Shown piece after piece: positions 27,260 to 36,483 of a stretch of 64,000 bases of DNA. Numbering within the stretch: the stretch's first letter is position 1; each line of letters starts with the position of its first letter. Under the pieces are notes generated by a model. The model worked only from the letters and a program-made list of their open reading frames with translations. It was not told the DNA's origin and did no database searches. Source of the DNA: Arthrobacter sp. DNA4 (GTDB lineage Bacteria > Actinomycetota > Actinomycetes > Actinomycetales > Micrococcaceae); NCBI RefSeq assembly GCF_024362385.1, contig NZ_CP101466.1, forward strand, positions 1,674,001 through 1,738,000. Reading direction: 5' to 3'. A program made the translations under genes and the position numbers.

Positions 27260-28369
27260 ATGTCCGCGTTCAAAAGCCAGGGCCGCGGCCACCTGGATGG
27301 TCCGGTGGTGGTCATCGGCACCGGGTTGCTGGGCACCAGCATTGGGCTGGGCCTGCGGGGGCGCGGCGTACCCGTGTTCCTTTCGGACCCGTCGCCCACC
27401 AACCAGGCGGTGGCCGTGGACATCGGTGCCGGCCGCCCGCTGCCGGAACTGGGCGATACAGCGCCGCAGCTGGTGGTGGTGGCCGCTCCGCCGGACGTCA
27501 CGGCCGACGTCGTCCTTGCTGCGCTGTCCAACTACCCGGACGCTGTGGTCATCGATATCGCCAGCGTGAAGGCGGACATCCTGGCCCGGCTGCGGGAATC
27601 GGGCGTCGACCTGTCCCGCTACGTGGGGACCCACCCCATGGCGGGCCGCGAAAAGTCCGGCCCGGTGGCGGCGCGCGGTGAGCTTTTCACCTCCATGCCC
27701 TGGGTGCTCTGCCCCTCGGAGGAGACGTCCGGCGCCGCCCTGCAGGTGGCCCGCTCGCTCGCCTCGGACCTGGGGGCCGTTGTCTCGCAGTTCACGGCGG
27801 ACGAACACGATGAAGCGGTGGCACTGGTCTCGCACCTGCCCCAGGTGATGTCCTCGCTGCTGGCCAGCCGGCTGCAGGGAACTCCGCTGCATGCGCTGTC
27901 CCTGGCAGGCAACGGACTGCGCGACGTCACCAGGATCGCGGCCAGCGACCCCACCCTGTGGGTCCAGATCCTCGGGGGCAACGCGGACAAGGTGGTGGAG
28001 ATCCTCTACGGTGTCCGGGAAGACCTGAACCGGCTGATTGGAACCCTGGAGAACCCCACCGCACCCGGGGCCCGGCTGGACCTCGCGCAGCTGATCAGCG
28101 AGGGCAACGCCGGCCAGGCGCGGATCCCCGGGAAACACGGCGGTCCGCCGCAGGCTTACGCGTGGCTTACCGTCCTGGTGGATGACAAGCCTGGCCAGAT
28201 CGCCCGGCTGCTCACCGAGATCGGGGAGATTGGTGTCAACCTGGAGGACATGCGGCTTGACCACTCGTCGGGCCAAAACGTGGGTATGGTGGAAATCTCC
28301 GTGTTGCCGAACAAGCACGACCACTTGATCGAAGCTCTCAACGACCGCGGATGGCGGGTACTTCAGTAA
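27260..28369 (+). CDS. tyrA: Prephenate dehydrogenase
   Basis: Predicted 369 aa; oxidises prephenate to 4-hydroxyphenylpyruvate in tyrosine synthesis. Starts 3 nt after rluB. Rossmann motif VVVIGTGLLGTSIGLGLRGR at residues about 15-34; active-site region GTHPMAGREKSGPVAARGEL; a C-terminal ACT domain from about residue 295 (YAWLTVLVDDKPGQIARLLT) suggests feedback control by tyrosine. Stop overlaps the cmk start by 1 nt. Confidence 0.93.
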   Translation: MSAFKSQGRGHLDGPVVVIGTGLLGTSIGLGLRGRGVPVFLSDPSPTNQAVAVDIGAGRPLPELGDTAPQLVVVAAPPDVTADVVLAALSNYPDAVVIDIASVKADILARLRESGVDLSRYVGTHPMAGREKSGPVAARGELFTSMPWVLCPSEETSGAALQVARSLASDLGAVVSQFTADEHDEAVALVSHLPQVMSSLLASRLQGTPLHALSLAGNGLRDVTRIAASDPTLWVQILGGNADKVVEILYGVREDLNRLIGTLENPTAPGARLDLAQLISEGNAGQARIPGKHGGPPQAYAWLTVLVDDKPGQIARLLTEIGEIGVNLEDMRLDHSSGQNVGMVEISVLPNKHDHLIEALNDRGWRVLQ

Positions 28370-29082
28370 TGACACAGGAACTCCTCGAATCCATGCGCGC
28401 CCTGCGCATCGGCCGGTCGCTGGTGGTTGCCATCGACGGGCCTTCAGGCTCCGGAAAGTCGAGCGTGAGCAAGGAAGTTGCCCGCAGGCTCCGGCTGGCC
28501 TACCTGGACACCGGCGCCATGTACCGTGCCCTGACCTGGTACTGCTTGACCGAAGGCATCGATCTTGAGGACGGCGCGGCGGTGGAGCAGGCATCCAGGG
28601 ACTTCGTCCTGGAACTGAGCACCAGCCCCCTGGAGGAATATGTCCGGGTGGGCGGCGTGGACGTCACGGACGCCATCCGAGAGCCGGCCATCTCTTCCGC
28701 CGTCAGTGCCGTCGCCACCACCCTGGGCGCCCGGACCGAACTGATCCGGCGGCAGCGGGACCTCATCGAAAAGCACCACCGCCGGATGGTGGTGGAAGGC
28801 AGGGACATCACCACCGTCGTCGCGCCCGGAGCCGAGGTGCGCATGCTCCTCACTGCCAGCGAGGAAGCCCGCCTGCGCCGGCGCGGCATCCAGCTGGGCG
28901 GAACGCAGAACGCCGAGCAACTGGCGGCCCAGGTCACGCACCGCGATGCCAAGGACTCCACCGTGGTGAACTTCACCCAGGCCGCTTCCGGGGTGGTGAC
29001 GCTGGACTCCTCGGACCTCGACTTCGAACAGACCGTGGATGCCGCCCTCGTGATCGTTACCAAGGTCCTGAACCGTGACTGA
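28369..29082 (+). CDS. cmk: Cytidylate kinase
   Basis: Predicted 237 aa; phosphorylates CMP and dCMP. ATG 28369 overlaps the tyrA stop (TAATG). The P-loop is AIDGPSGSGKSSVSKEVARR, followed by LAYLDTGAMYRALTWYC, with LIEKHHRRMVVEGRDITTVV and DSTVVNFTQA near the C-terminus. A start at 28351 inside tyrA would add six residues and seems less likely. Matches Rv1712, just before der. Confidence 0.94.
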   Translation: MTQELLESMRALRIGRSLVVAIDGPSGSGKSSVSKEVARRLRLAYLDTGAMYRALTWYCLTEGIDLEDGAAVEQASRDFVLELSTSPLEEYVRVGGVDVTDAIREPAISSAVSAVATTLGARTELIRRQRDLIEKHHRRMVVEGRDITTVVAPGAEVRMLLTASEEARLRRRGIQLGGTQNAEQLAAQVTHRDAKDSTVVNFTQAASGVVTLDSSDLDFEQTVDAALVIVTKVLNRD

Positions 29083-29785
29083 CGCCGGGGCCGGCCTGCC
29101 GTCCGGGCTGACCACGGCATGGAGCAGGCCGGTGGGCTGGATCCTTGACCACCTGGTCTACCGGACCACCGTGACCGGCAGGACGAATGTCCCCACCGGC
29201 GGACCGGTGATCTTCGCAGGGAACCACATCAGCTTCCTTGACGGGCCGGTGATGTTTGGCGCCGCGCCGCGGCCGATGCACATCCTGGTGAAGCAGGAGA
29301 TGTTCAAGGGTTTCCTTGGCCGCGTGCTCACCGCGTCCGGGCAGCTGCCCGTGGACCGCCGCGGTGACCGTGCAGCGCTCCAGCGCTGCAAGGACGTGCT
29401 CGACGCCGGGCGCTGCGTTGGGATTCTTCCGGAAGGGACGCGGGGGAGCGGCGCAGCAGCGGATATCAACGGTGGGGTGGCCTGGCTGGCGCTGAATTCC
29501 GGAGCCCCTGTGGTGCCGGTAGCCATCCTGGGCACCCGCCAGGGCGATGAGCACCTGGACTTCGTTCCACCGCCCGGGCGGCGCTTCCACGTCAGCTTCG
29601 GATCAGCCCTGACCCTGGCCCGCCGGGCCGGTGAAACCGGCCGTGCTTCAATGGACAGGGCCGCGCAGGACATACGTGCAGCGCTGGCAGGGCACGTCCA
29701 GGACACCATCCAACTCAGCGGGCAGCCCCTGCCCTTCGCTGACCATAAAGACTTGACAGCAGTAGCCGGGGACGCCGGCAGATGA
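29075..29785 (+). CDS. plsC: 1-acyl-sn-glycerol-3-phosphate acyltransferase family protein
   Basis: Predicted 236 aa. The acyltransferase signature NHxxxxD is present as [11 protein letters not shown], with EGTRGSGAA as motif III and [14 protein letters not shown] as motif II. It probably transfers an acyl chain in phospholipid synthesis at the membrane; other substrates are possible. It overlaps cmk by 8 nt and der by 4 nt. Insertion of this gene between cmk and der differs from M. tuberculosis. Confidence 0.88.
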   Translation: MTDAGAGLPSGLTTAWSRPVGWILDHLVYRTTVTGRTNVPTGGPVIFAGNHISFLDGPVMFGAAPRPMHILVKQEMFKGFLGRVLTASGQLPVDRRGDRAALQRCKDVLDAGRCVGILPEGTRGSGAAADINGGVAWLALNSGAPVVPVAILGTRQGDEHLDFVPPPGRRFHVSFGSALTLARRAGETGRASMDRAAQDIRAALAGHVQDTIQLSGQPLPFADHKDLTAVAGDAGR

Positions 29786-31350
29786 CCACTAAGGACAGTG
29801 CAATGAGCGACACCACCCAGGCTTCCGGGCACCCCGGCGCCGACGACGAATACACCCCCACCGGCACCGACCAGGTTGCAGAGCGCCTGGCGGCGATCGG
29901 CGACGACGAAGCCGAGCTCCGCGCCGCCTCCCTCCGGGCCGGCCTGGAGGACTACGAGCTGGACGAGGACGACGCCGCCCTGCTGAGCGGCGAATACGGC
30001 GACGAGGACCTCGAAGGTCCCCTCAAGCTGGACCCCGTCCTGGCCATCATCGGACGTCCGAACGTGGGCAAGTCCACCCTGGTGAACCGTATCCTGGGCC
30101 GCCGCGAAGCGGTGGTGGAGGATACTCCGGGCGTGACCCGCGACCGCGTGATGTACTCCGCGAACTGGAACGGACGCAACTTCACCCTGGTGGACACCGG
30201 GGGATGGGAGCACGACGCCCGCGGTATCCACGCCAGGGTCGCTGAGCAGGCCGAGATGGCCGTGGAACTCGCCGACGCCGTCCTCTTCGTGGTGGACTCC
30301 GCCGTCGGTGCCACCGCCACGGACGAAGGCGTCATGAAGATGCTGCGCCGCAGCAAGAAGCCGGTCATCATGGTGGCCAACAAAGTGGACGACTTTGCCC
30401 AGGAAGCCGACAGCGCAGCACTGTGGGGCCTTGGCTTCGGTGAGCCCTACCCGGTGTCCGCCCTGCACGGACGCGGCGTGGCCGACCTCCTGGACCACGT
30501 CATGGATGTCCTGCCCGAGTTCTCCACCGTTGAAGGCGTGGAACGCTCCGGCGGTCCGCGGCGTATCGCCCTGATCGGCCGCCCGAACGTGGGCAAGTCC
30601 TCGCTGCTGAACAAGCTCGCCGGATCCGAGCGCGTGGTGGTGGACAACACCGCCGGCACCACCCGTGATCCCGTGGACGAATTCATCGAACTCGGCGGCC
30701 GCACCTGGCGCTTCGTGGACACCGCCGGCATCCGTCGCCGCCAGCACATGGCACAGGGCGCGGACTACTACGCCTCACTCCGGACGCAGGCCGCGCTCGA
30801 AAAGGCGGAGGTCGCCGTCGTGCTCCTCGCCGTGGACGAGGTCCTCAGCGAACAGGACGTCCGCATCCTCCAGCTGGCCATCGAGTCCGGCCGCGCCCTT
30901 GTCCTGGCCTTCAACAAGTGGGACCTGCTCGACGACGAACGCCGCCGCTACCTCGAGCGCGAAATCGAACAGGACCTGGCACACGTTGACTGGGCGCCGC
31001 GGGTCAACATCTCGGCAAAGACCGGCTGGCACAAGGACCGCCTGGTCCCGGCCCTGGACCTGGCACTGGAGAACTGGGACCGGCGCATCCCGACCGGGCG
31101 CCTCAACGCCTTCCTGGGCGAGCTGGTCGCCGCACACCCGCACCCGGTCCGCGGCGGCAAGCAGCCCCGTATCCTCTTCGGCACCCAGGCCTCCAGCCGG
31201 CCGCCGAAGTTCGTGCTGTTCACCACCGGGTTCCTGGATCCCGGGTACCGCCGGTTCATTACGCGGCGCCTGCGCGAGACCTTCGGATTCGAGGGCACGC
31301 CCATCGAGGTGAGCATGCGCGTCCGCGAGAAGCGTGGCCGGAAGCGTTAA
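29782..31350 (+). CDS. der: Ribosome biogenesis GTPase Der (EngA)
   Basis: Predicted 522 aa, needed for 50S assembly. Two tandem G domains: first P-loop [16 protein letters not shown] at about 91, second [16 protein letters not shown] at about 267, each with a DTxG motif ([20 protein letters not shown]) and NKxD ([16 protein letters not shown]). The C-terminal KH-like domain ends in basic residues KRGRKR. About 85 acidic residues precede the first G domain. The start is 29782 (ATGA overlap with plsC) or 29803, the latter having AAGGAC upstream. Confidence 0.95.
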   Translation: MTTKDSAMSDTTQASGHPGADDEYTPTGTDQVAERLAAIGDDEAELRAASLRAGLEDYELDEDDAALLSGEYGDEDLEGPLKLDPVLAIIGRPNVGKSTLVNRILGRREAVVEDTPGVTRDRVMYSANWNGRNFTLVDTGGWEHDARGIHARVAEQAEMAVELADAVLFVVDSAVGATATDEGVMKMLRRSKKPVIMVANKVDDFAQEADSAALWGLGFGEPYPVSALHGRGVADLLDHVMDVLPEFSTVEGVERSGGPRRIALIGRPNVGKSSLLNKLAGSERVVVDNTAGTTRDPVDEFIELGGRTWRFVDTAGIRRRQHMAQGADYYASLRTQAALEKAEVAVVLLAVDEVLSEQDVRILQLAIESGRALVLAFNKWDLLDDERRRYLEREIEQDLAHVDWAPRVNISAKTGWHKDRLVPALDLALENWDRRIPTGRLNAFLGELVAAHPHPVRGGKQPRILFGTQASSRPPKFVLFTTGFLDPGYRRFITRRLRETFGFEGTPIEVSMRVREKRGRKR

Positions 31351-31486
31351 TTGCGACACACCTTGGGCCGATCACCGGAAAGTGTCACTGGCACCCCTCC
31401 GGATCGTGTAAGCTCTTCTAGGTGGTTCGGCCGGACTGCTGATGAAAATCTTCGGGTTTGAGTTCAGCGGAGAACGGCGGAACCAG

Positions 31487-31565
<79 letters not shown>

Positions 31566-31577
31566 GAAACCGCAGGT

Positions 31578-31615
31578 CAGAGGCCGTTTCCGGAGAAATC
31601 CGGAGGCGGCCTCTG
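31578..31615. terminator. Hairpin between tRNA-Pro and integrase
   Basis: Two nested stems: CAGAGGCCG / CGGCCTCTG outside and TCCGGA / TCCGGA inside with loop GAAA. It lies between the tRNA (+) and integrase (-), so it could end transcription in both directions. It was brought by the element; the tRNA's own terminator now lies at 50043. Confidence 0.7.
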
Positions 31616-31632
31616 CTGTTTAACGGGCCGGG

Positions 31633-31654
31633 TGTAGCAACGGGTGTAGCAACG
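31633..31654 (+). repeat. Tandem 11-mer, probable integrase arm site (left)
   Basis: Two direct copies of an 11-mer, TGTAGCAACGG then TGTAGCAACG, spanning 22 bp. The same 22 bp recur in the same orientation at 49869-49890 inside the right end. Confidence 0.75.
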
Positions 31655-31669
31655 CCCGGAAATCCATGC

Positions 31670-32857
31670 TCAGAACCCCATGGCGTCGGACAGCTTGGAG
31701 ATCGCGGCGCGTGCACTGTCATCGGATGTGTGCCCGTAGATGTCGCCGGTGATGCTCACCGATTGGTGCCCCAGCAGGTCCGACACGGCTTTGATGTTCA
31801 CTCCTGCTTCCAGCATGGCCGTTGCCGCGGAGTGACGCAGTGAGTGAACGCCCACGTCCTTGAGCCCGGCCCGTGCCGCCGCCGTCTGCACCACCCGGTA
31901 AAGATTTCGCGGGTCCACCGGCTGGCCGCTCTCCGTGGTGAAGACGTGCCCGGTGTCCATCCAAGCACTCCCTGCATGCAGCCGCTCCGCGACCTGGGCC
32001 TTCCGCTGCGCCGTCAGCAGGACAGCTGTGACGGGGGAGACCGGCAGCACCCGGCGGGACCGATCCGTCTTGGGTTCCGTCACCGTGAGCTTTCCGCCGA
32101 TACGGGAGAGGGTGCCCCTGACCTTTAGTATTCCGGCATCGAAGTCAACGTCTGCCCAGCGCAATGCCAAGCACTCACCACGGCGGATCCCGGTTGCGGC
32201 TATCACTACGAGGGCACTGTGGTACCGGGAGGACTCGGCAGCACTCAGGAGACGGCGAACCTCGGCGGGGGACAGATGCCGCGCTTCGGTGCGCTCGACC
32301 CCGGGCCGACGTATCACCGCCGCTGGATTACGGGCAAGCAGTCCATCCCGGACAGCGCCGTCCAGGGCGGAGCGCAGGACCGTGTACGTGGTCCGGATGG
32401 TCGAGTCGGAGAGTGCGCGGACTTCTACTTCGCCGCCGTCCTCCGCCCGCGCTTGGCGTGTCCTGGCCCGGAGGCGGAGGACCAACGCTTCGATGTCTGA
32501 CGGCTTGAGCTTGTCCAGCCTCAGAGCGCCGAAGGGCTCTGGCATCAAGTGCTTGGCCGCGAGGGTCCGGTATAGCGAACGGGTGGACTCCTTGCGGTCG
32601 CTCGCGGCCAGCGTCGTCGCGGCCCAGTGCTGGAGCCACTGGGAAACCGTGGCTTTCGAGTCGCTGACCGGTCGGCCTTCCTCGAGCCGGTCGCTGGCTT
32701 CGCGTAGCCTTGTCCGAACCTCGGCGCGGGTCTTGCCGTAGAACACTTTCCTGCTGTTCTTCCCCGTCGCAGGGTCCTCGTAACTGAGTGCCCCGACATA
32801 GCGTCCGTCAGATTCGCGCTTGTATATAGAACCTTCGCCGTTTGCCCGTTTGCTCAT
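31670..32857 (-). CDS. int: Phage-type tyrosine recombinase (integrase)
   Basis: Predicted 395 aa. N-terminal arm-binding (AP2-like) domain, residues 1-60 (GEGSIYKRESDGRYVGALSY); SAM-like core-binding domain about 70-175; catalytic domain with Arg in TGIRRGECLALRW, H338 and R341 in HSLRHS, H364 in LLGHQS and Y374 in TGDIYGH. All catalytic residues present, so probably active. It faces the tRNA-Pro attL, the usual arrangement. The start overlaps the upstream gene's stop (ATGA), so integrase depends on translation of that gene. Confidence 0.95.
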   Translation of the reverse strand: MSKRANGEGSIYKRESDGRYVGALSYEDPATGKNSRKVFYGKTRAEVRTRLREASDRLEEGRPVSDSKATVSQWLQHWAATTLAASDRKESTRSLYRTLAAKHLMPEPFGALRLDKLKPSDIEALVLRLRARTRQARAEDGGEVEVRALSDSTIRTTYTVLRSALDGAVRDGLLARNPAAVIRRPGVERTEARHLSPAEVRRLLSAAESSRYHSALVVIAATGIRRGECLALRWADVDFDAGILKVRGTLSRIGGKLTVTEPKTDRSRRVLPVSPVTAVLLTAQRKAQVAERLHAGSAWMDTGHVFTTESGQPVDPRNLYRVVQTAAARAGLKDVGVHSLRHSAATAMLEAGVNIKAVSDLLGHQSVSITGDIYGHTSDDSARAAISKLSDAMGF

Positions 32858-33549
32858 GGCTGCTGCTGCCTCCTGCCTGGCTTCGCTGACTCCGTGACGT
32901 ACCCGGCTTCGCGCGCCAATCGTATGTACTTCTCGGACGTACTCTTTGATATTCCTAGGCGTTCGCGGACCGCCTTGAGTGGCGTGCCGTCAATGTGCTG
33001 GTTGTAGATCGTGGCGGCTTTGAATATGAGGTCCGGCTTGACCGCGTTAGAGCGCCGTTCAATGCTCCGCGCAGTTCGGCGCTGCGTGGGCTGGTCCGCT
33101 GTGAGCGAGTGCAGTTGTGTGAAGTACTCGATCGCGCGTCGCCGAACGCGGTCAATCTCGGCGTGTTTGAACAATCCCGTCGTCATGTCTTCCGTCGTCG
33201 GCGACTCTCCAGCCGCGGGGTCTTCAGTGATGGAGAACTGAACGCCCACGCACCGCACAGCTGTGTCCCAGGCAGCGAAGGTGTACCAGACGTGAAGCGT
33301 CAGACCTGACTCGCCTGTGCGTGCACGCTCAATAGCGCCGAGGAGGTCTCTGGGGTCTTCTGCGGCACCTTTAAGCCGGACGCGGTCGATGACCTCAAAT
33401 CCTCCGGGGAAGGGCACGCCCTCGATGGGGACCCACTTGCGGGGTGCTTCGGGGTCAGGCCATAGCTCAAGGACAAGTGGGCGCTCGTGATTTTTCGTCG
33501 GTTGGATCACGCGGCTTTCAAGCTGGTGCCCCTTGGGAAGTGCTTTCAC
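32854..33549 (-). CDS. Element protein with C-terminal helix-turn-helix, unknown function
   Basis: Predicted 231 aa from GTG 33549 with AAAGGAAG 8 nt upstream. I do not recognise the N-terminal two thirds (ERPLVLELWPDPEAPRKWVP, TLHVWYTFAAWDTAVRCVGV). The last 60 residues have a helix-turn-helix (TPLKAVRERLGISKSTSEKY) with IRLAREAGYVT after it. Coupled to integrase and divergent from the excisionase gene, it may be a control protein of integration or a repressor; that is inferred from position only. Confidence 0.7.
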   Translation of the reverse strand: MKALPKGHQLESRVIQPTKNHERPLVLELWPDPEAPRKWVPIEGVPFPGGFEVIDRVRLKGAAEDPRDLLGAIERARTGESGLTLHVWYTFAAWDTAVRCVGVQFSITEDPAAGESPTTEDMTTGLFKHAEIDRVRRRAIEYFTQLHSLTADQPTQRRTARSIERRSNAVKPDLIFKAATIYNQHIDGTPLKAVRERLGISKSTSEKYIRLAREAGYVTESAKPGRRQQQP

Positions 33550-33638
33550 TAATGCTTCCTTTCGTGTGCTTTTAGCTTACGCAGGTTTCAAGCAAGGTGG
33601 AAGTACAAGCACATAATGACAAACGAAGGCGGCTACCC

Positions 33639-33839
33639 ATGGAACGTGTACTAGTGACCATAGATGAGGCGGCGACGGCCCTAGGGGTGGGGCGGTCCAC
33701 CATCTACAAACTGATGAACACCGGGGAGTTGATCCCTGCGAAGATAGGCCGACGGTCGCTACTCACGGCCGAGAGCGTCCGGGCTTACGCAGCCAAGGTC
33801 AGCGGGGCGAACGTGGCGGTAGGCGGTGGCCGCGAGTGA
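33639..33839 (+). CDS. Excisionase-like MerR/AlpA-type DNA-binding protein
   Basis: Predicted 66 aa. ATG 33639 is preferred over 33597 because AAGGCGG is upstream and MERVLVTIDEAATALGVGRS is the family start. The fold is a single winged helix: DEAATALGVGRSTIYKLMNT then GELIPAKIGRRSLLTAESV. Such proteins act as recombination directionality factors or transcription regulators. Divergent from the integrase operon, it is the first gene of the rightward operon and overlaps the next gene by 4 nt. Confidence 0.82.
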   Translation: MERVLVTIDEAATALGVGRSTIYKLMNTGELIPAKIGRRSLLTAESVRAYAAKVSGANVAVGGGRE

Positions 33840-34087
33840 GGGCCGCACTTGAACCGTCCATGGGTCTCCGCCGCCGCCAGGCTTCGCTGCGTTGTCCGCC
33901 TATGGACTGTGGACGCCGGGACCCTATGGACACCTACCCGGAGGGTTTCCTGGCGGCCCCGGTAGTGATGGGCCTGGAACCGTGGGAATTGCTGGCCGAA
34001 GCCAAGCGCCTTGAGCGGGCCGGGTGGTGGCCGTGGGAAATCCGGACGCGGCTCGGTCTGACCTGGGGCGGGGGTGGCAGGCCATGA
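33836..34087 (+). CDS. Small element protein, unknown
   Basis: Predicted 83 aa from GTG 33836, overlapping the excisionase stop (GTGA) and the next gene's ATG (ATGA). The recognisable part is the C-terminal half, a Trp-rich helical segment (LEPWELLAEAKRLERAGWWP, WEIRTRLGLTW), perhaps a small DNA-binding or adaptor helix. ATG 33926 could be an alternative start (MDTYPEGFLAAP). No family recognised; coupling on both sides argues that it is real. Confidence 0.6.
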   Translation: MRAALEPSMGLRRRQASLRCPPMDCGRRDPMDTYPEGFLAAPVVMGLEPWELLAEAKRLERAGWWPWEIRTRLGLTWGGGGRP

Positions 34088-35502
34088 GGGACCTGTTCGC
34101 GGCGTTGACGGATTCGGAGTGGGGCCAAGCCGTTACCCCTGTTACCGCTGTTGCCGATTACGACACCAGTGGGCGGGCGGTTCATGCCGTGCTGCTGGAC
34201 GACGTCCAACGGTTCCTTGAGCGGTTCATTGCTTACCCGTCGCCCGAAGCGGCGACCGCCCACGCGCTGTGGATCGCCCACGCCCACCTGATCGAGGCGT
34301 TCGAGAACACGCCGCGGCTGGCGTTCCTGTCACCGGAACCCGGCAGCGGCAAGAGCAGATGCATGGAACTGACGGAGGCATTGGTGCCGCGCCCGGTGCT
34401 GTCCGTGAACGCAACGGTTGCGTATATCTTCCGCAAGATCAGCGACGAGGCCGGAAAGCCGACCCTGCTTATGGACGAAATCGACGCCGTGTTCAGCGGC
34501 GGGAAGTCCGAGAACAACGAGGACTTGCGCGGGCTGCTGAATTCCGGCTACCGAAAGGGCGCGACCGCCGGGCGTGCCGCCATACGCGGCAAGGAAATAG
34601 TCACGCAGGAATGGCCGTCGTTCTCCGCTGTGGCGCTGGCTGGCTTGAATCAGCTACCGGACACACTCATGACGCGCTCAATCGTTATTCCCATGAAGCG
34701 CCGGCGGCAGGGGCAGCGAGTGGAACCGTACCGCCGCCGGGTCAACGGCCCGGAGGCCGCGGGACTGCTTGACCGGCTGGCGGAATTCGCCACCGAAGTC
34801 CGCGCCGAAGTTACCGACGTGTTCCCAGACCTTCCGGAGGGCATCGAAGACCGGGATGCCGATATCTGGGAACCGCTGCTCGCTATCGCGGACGCCGCCG
34901 GCGGTCACTGGCCGGACACAGCACGAGCCGCCGCCGTCGTCATGGTTACCAAGTCCAAAGACAAACCGGCCACCCTGGGTATTCGGCTGCTGACCGACAT
35001 TCGGACCGTCCTGGGCGACCGGGACCGCATTACTACGGCCGGACTCCTTGACGCGCTGCACGGGCTGGAAAACAGCCCATGGGGCAACATCAAGGGCGAA
35101 CCCATCGACTCCCGGTTCCTGGCGCGGACCCTGGGCAAGTACGAGATACCGACGAACAACACGATCCGGACGGAAGCCGGAACGGCCAAGGGCTACCGGC
35201 GGCACGATTTCGCGGACGCTTTTGACAGGTATCTGCCCCCTGTTACCTCTGTTACCGATCCCGGGACGGACGGAAGGGAAGAATATGGCCAGCGTTACCG
35301 GAATGACCAAAACAACACACACCTTGACTCAGTCATTCTCAATAGTGTGGGTTTCATTCTCAATAATGAACCTGCTGACGCTGCCGCGCCCGTCTCCCCG
35401 GAAATCGGTAACAGCGGTAACAGCAGTAACAGTGAGCGGTGCCTGAAGCACGGTACTCCAGCTCACAAGGGCATGTGCGGGCGCTGCGACGCGGGCGCGT
35501 GA
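34084..35502 (+). CDS. DUF3631-type P-loop ATPase (element replication protein)
   Basis: Predicted 472 aa from ATG 34084 (ATGA overlap); 34024 would add 20 residues inside the previous gene. Walker A is SPEPGSGKSRCMELTEAL (about residues 82-90) and Walker B is TLLMDEIDAVFSGG, followed by RGLLNSGYRKGATAGRA and an arginine in DTLMTRSIVIPMKRRRQG. This is the ATPase core seen in DUF3631 proteins of actinobacterial prophages and plasmids, often fused to primase domains; no primase motif is seen here. The low-complexity C-terminus ends in a CxxC-type segment (HGTPAHKGMCGRCDAGA). Likely role is element replication, by family and context. Confidence 0.8.
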   Translation: MRDLFAALTDSEWGQAVTPVTAVADYDTSGRAVHAVLLDDVQRFLERFIAYPSPEAATAHALWIAHAHLIEAFENTPRLAFLSPEPGSGKSRCMELTEALVPRPVLSVNATVAYIFRKISDEAGKPTLLMDEIDAVFSGGKSENNEDLRGLLNSGYRKGATAGRAAIRGKEIVTQEWPSFSAVALAGLNQLPDTLMTRSIVIPMKRRRQGQRVEPYRRRVNGPEAAGLLDRLAEFATEVRAEVTDVFPDLPEGIEDRDADIWEPLLAIADAAGGHWPDTARAAAVVMVTKSKDKPATLGIRLLTDIRTVLGDRDRITTAGLLDALHGLENSPWGNIKGEPIDSRFLARTLGKYEIPTNNTIRTEAGTAKGYRRHDFADAFDRYLPPVTSVTDPGTDGREEYGQRYRNDQNNTHLDSVILNSVGFILNNEPADAAAPVSPEIGNSGNSSNSERCLKHGTPAHKGMCGRCDAGA

Positions 35503-35675
35503 TGGGTGGCAAGCCGGAGCGTCTAAAGGACGCTCAAGGCCACAAATGGCCAATTACGGGCTACTGGTGCGAGGCGTGCGGAATGCCGCTTCACAGCAGC
35601 CTTCTAAGCGGCGGCGTGCATCCATGTTGCGACGATCAACGACACCGCGAGCCCGCGTCGAAAGGCACAACGTGA
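35502..35675 (+). CDS. Tiny zinc-ribbon-like protein
   Basis: Predicted 57 aa from ATG 35502, overlapping the previous stop (TGATG). It contains WCEACGMPLH and GVHPCCDD, giving two Cys pairs suited to bind one zinc. Coupling and the Cys pattern support a real gene; function unknown. Confidence 0.5.
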   Translation: MGGKPERLKDAQGHKWPITGYWCEACGMPLHSSLLSGGVHPCCDDQRHREPASKGTT

Positions 35676-35881
35676 TCCACGCAAGAGATCTTCGGGGTCA
35701 ACGTCATAACGCCGAGGGGGTACGGGGCGGGGTATCTGCCAGGGATGAGGAAGGTGCCGGGGAGGGGGCGTCCAAATCGCTAGAACTTCTGCAAAGGGAC
35801 CCCTTTGCCAGCAGTAGTTCATATCCCCCCGAAAATTTTTGCCCACCCAACCGAGCTTGAGATTGCAAGGAGAAGAAACTT

Positions 35882-36193
35882 ATGGACAGACAACGGGAAG
35901 CGCTTGAACGGACCATCGCTGCGGGGGGCGGTGTCCTCACTGACAAGCACGCGGCATTACTGGCTTTGTGTCGGGAGCTCGCAGAACAGATGGATGGGGA
36001 ACCTGCGGAGTCCCCGCCGTCAACCCGCCTGATTGCGGCATACCTTTCAGCGCTAAAAGATCTTGGACGGGCACTTAACTCCAAAGAGGAGAAGCGGACG
36101 GGTGGGAAGCTCTCTGAGCTCCGGAGTATCAGAAGTGGTGCAGCCACCGGAACGCGGCGTGCCCGGAAAAGCTTAAGCATCGAGGGATTATGA
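35882..36193 (+). CDS. Small helical element protein, possibly terminase-small-subunit-like
   Basis: Predicted 103 aa. AAGGAGAAG lies about 9 nt before ATG 35882. Residues 18-65 form helices with LTDKHAALLALCRELAEQMD and TRLIAAYLSALKDLGRALNS. I recall this pattern in small proteins of actinobacterial prophages, some labelled small terminase subunits, but the match is weak and no large terminase follows. In phage satellites a lone small terminase redirects packaging, so the possibility is worth testing. Confidence 0.5.
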   Translation: MDRQREALERTIAAGGGVLTDKHAALLALCRELAEQMDGEPAESPPSTRLIAAYLSALKDLGRALNSKEEKRTGGKLSELRSIRSGAATGTRRARKSLSIEGL

Positions 36194-36330
36194 GCACCAA
36201 TACAGACAAAGTTAGCGAGCATCGCCGAGGCTGTGATTGCTGCGCGTTGGTGCTGGCCGAACTTGAGGCGCTCCGATACGAAGTGGGGCAGCTCACGGGG
36301 CTTATTGTGATCGGGAGCATTGGCAGCTAG
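36190..36330 (+). CDS. Very short coupled ORF, unknown
   Basis: Predicted 46 aa, starting on the previous gene's stop (ATGA). Sequence contains a Cys cluster, HRRGCDCCALVLAELEAL, then a hydrophobic end (LTGLIVIGSIGS). Tight coupling is the only support; it may be non-coding. Confidence 0.35.
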   Translation: MSTNTDKVSEHRRGCDCCALVLAELEALRYEVGQLTGLIVIGSIGS

Positions 36331-36483
36331 CACGTGTGTAGGGTGTCGCACCTCCTAGCAGGCTGCTGAGGAGGAGTTTCCGAAGGCGGCAATCTTGCAA
36401 CCCGGCGCACCAGGTAACGGAGGCCGAGACCGACAGGATATAAACGTCAGGGTGCACTGCAACAACGCCGAAGGAAGAATCAA

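Noticed and set aside
26117..28594. 825-aa minus-strand frame
   Set aside because: Antisense to rluB and tyrA, both clearly coding on the plus strand.
31633..31654. Possible CRISPR-like repeats (TGTAGCAACGG)
   Set aside because: Only two tandem 11-mers with no spacers and no cas genes; the copy at the other element end points to integrase sites.
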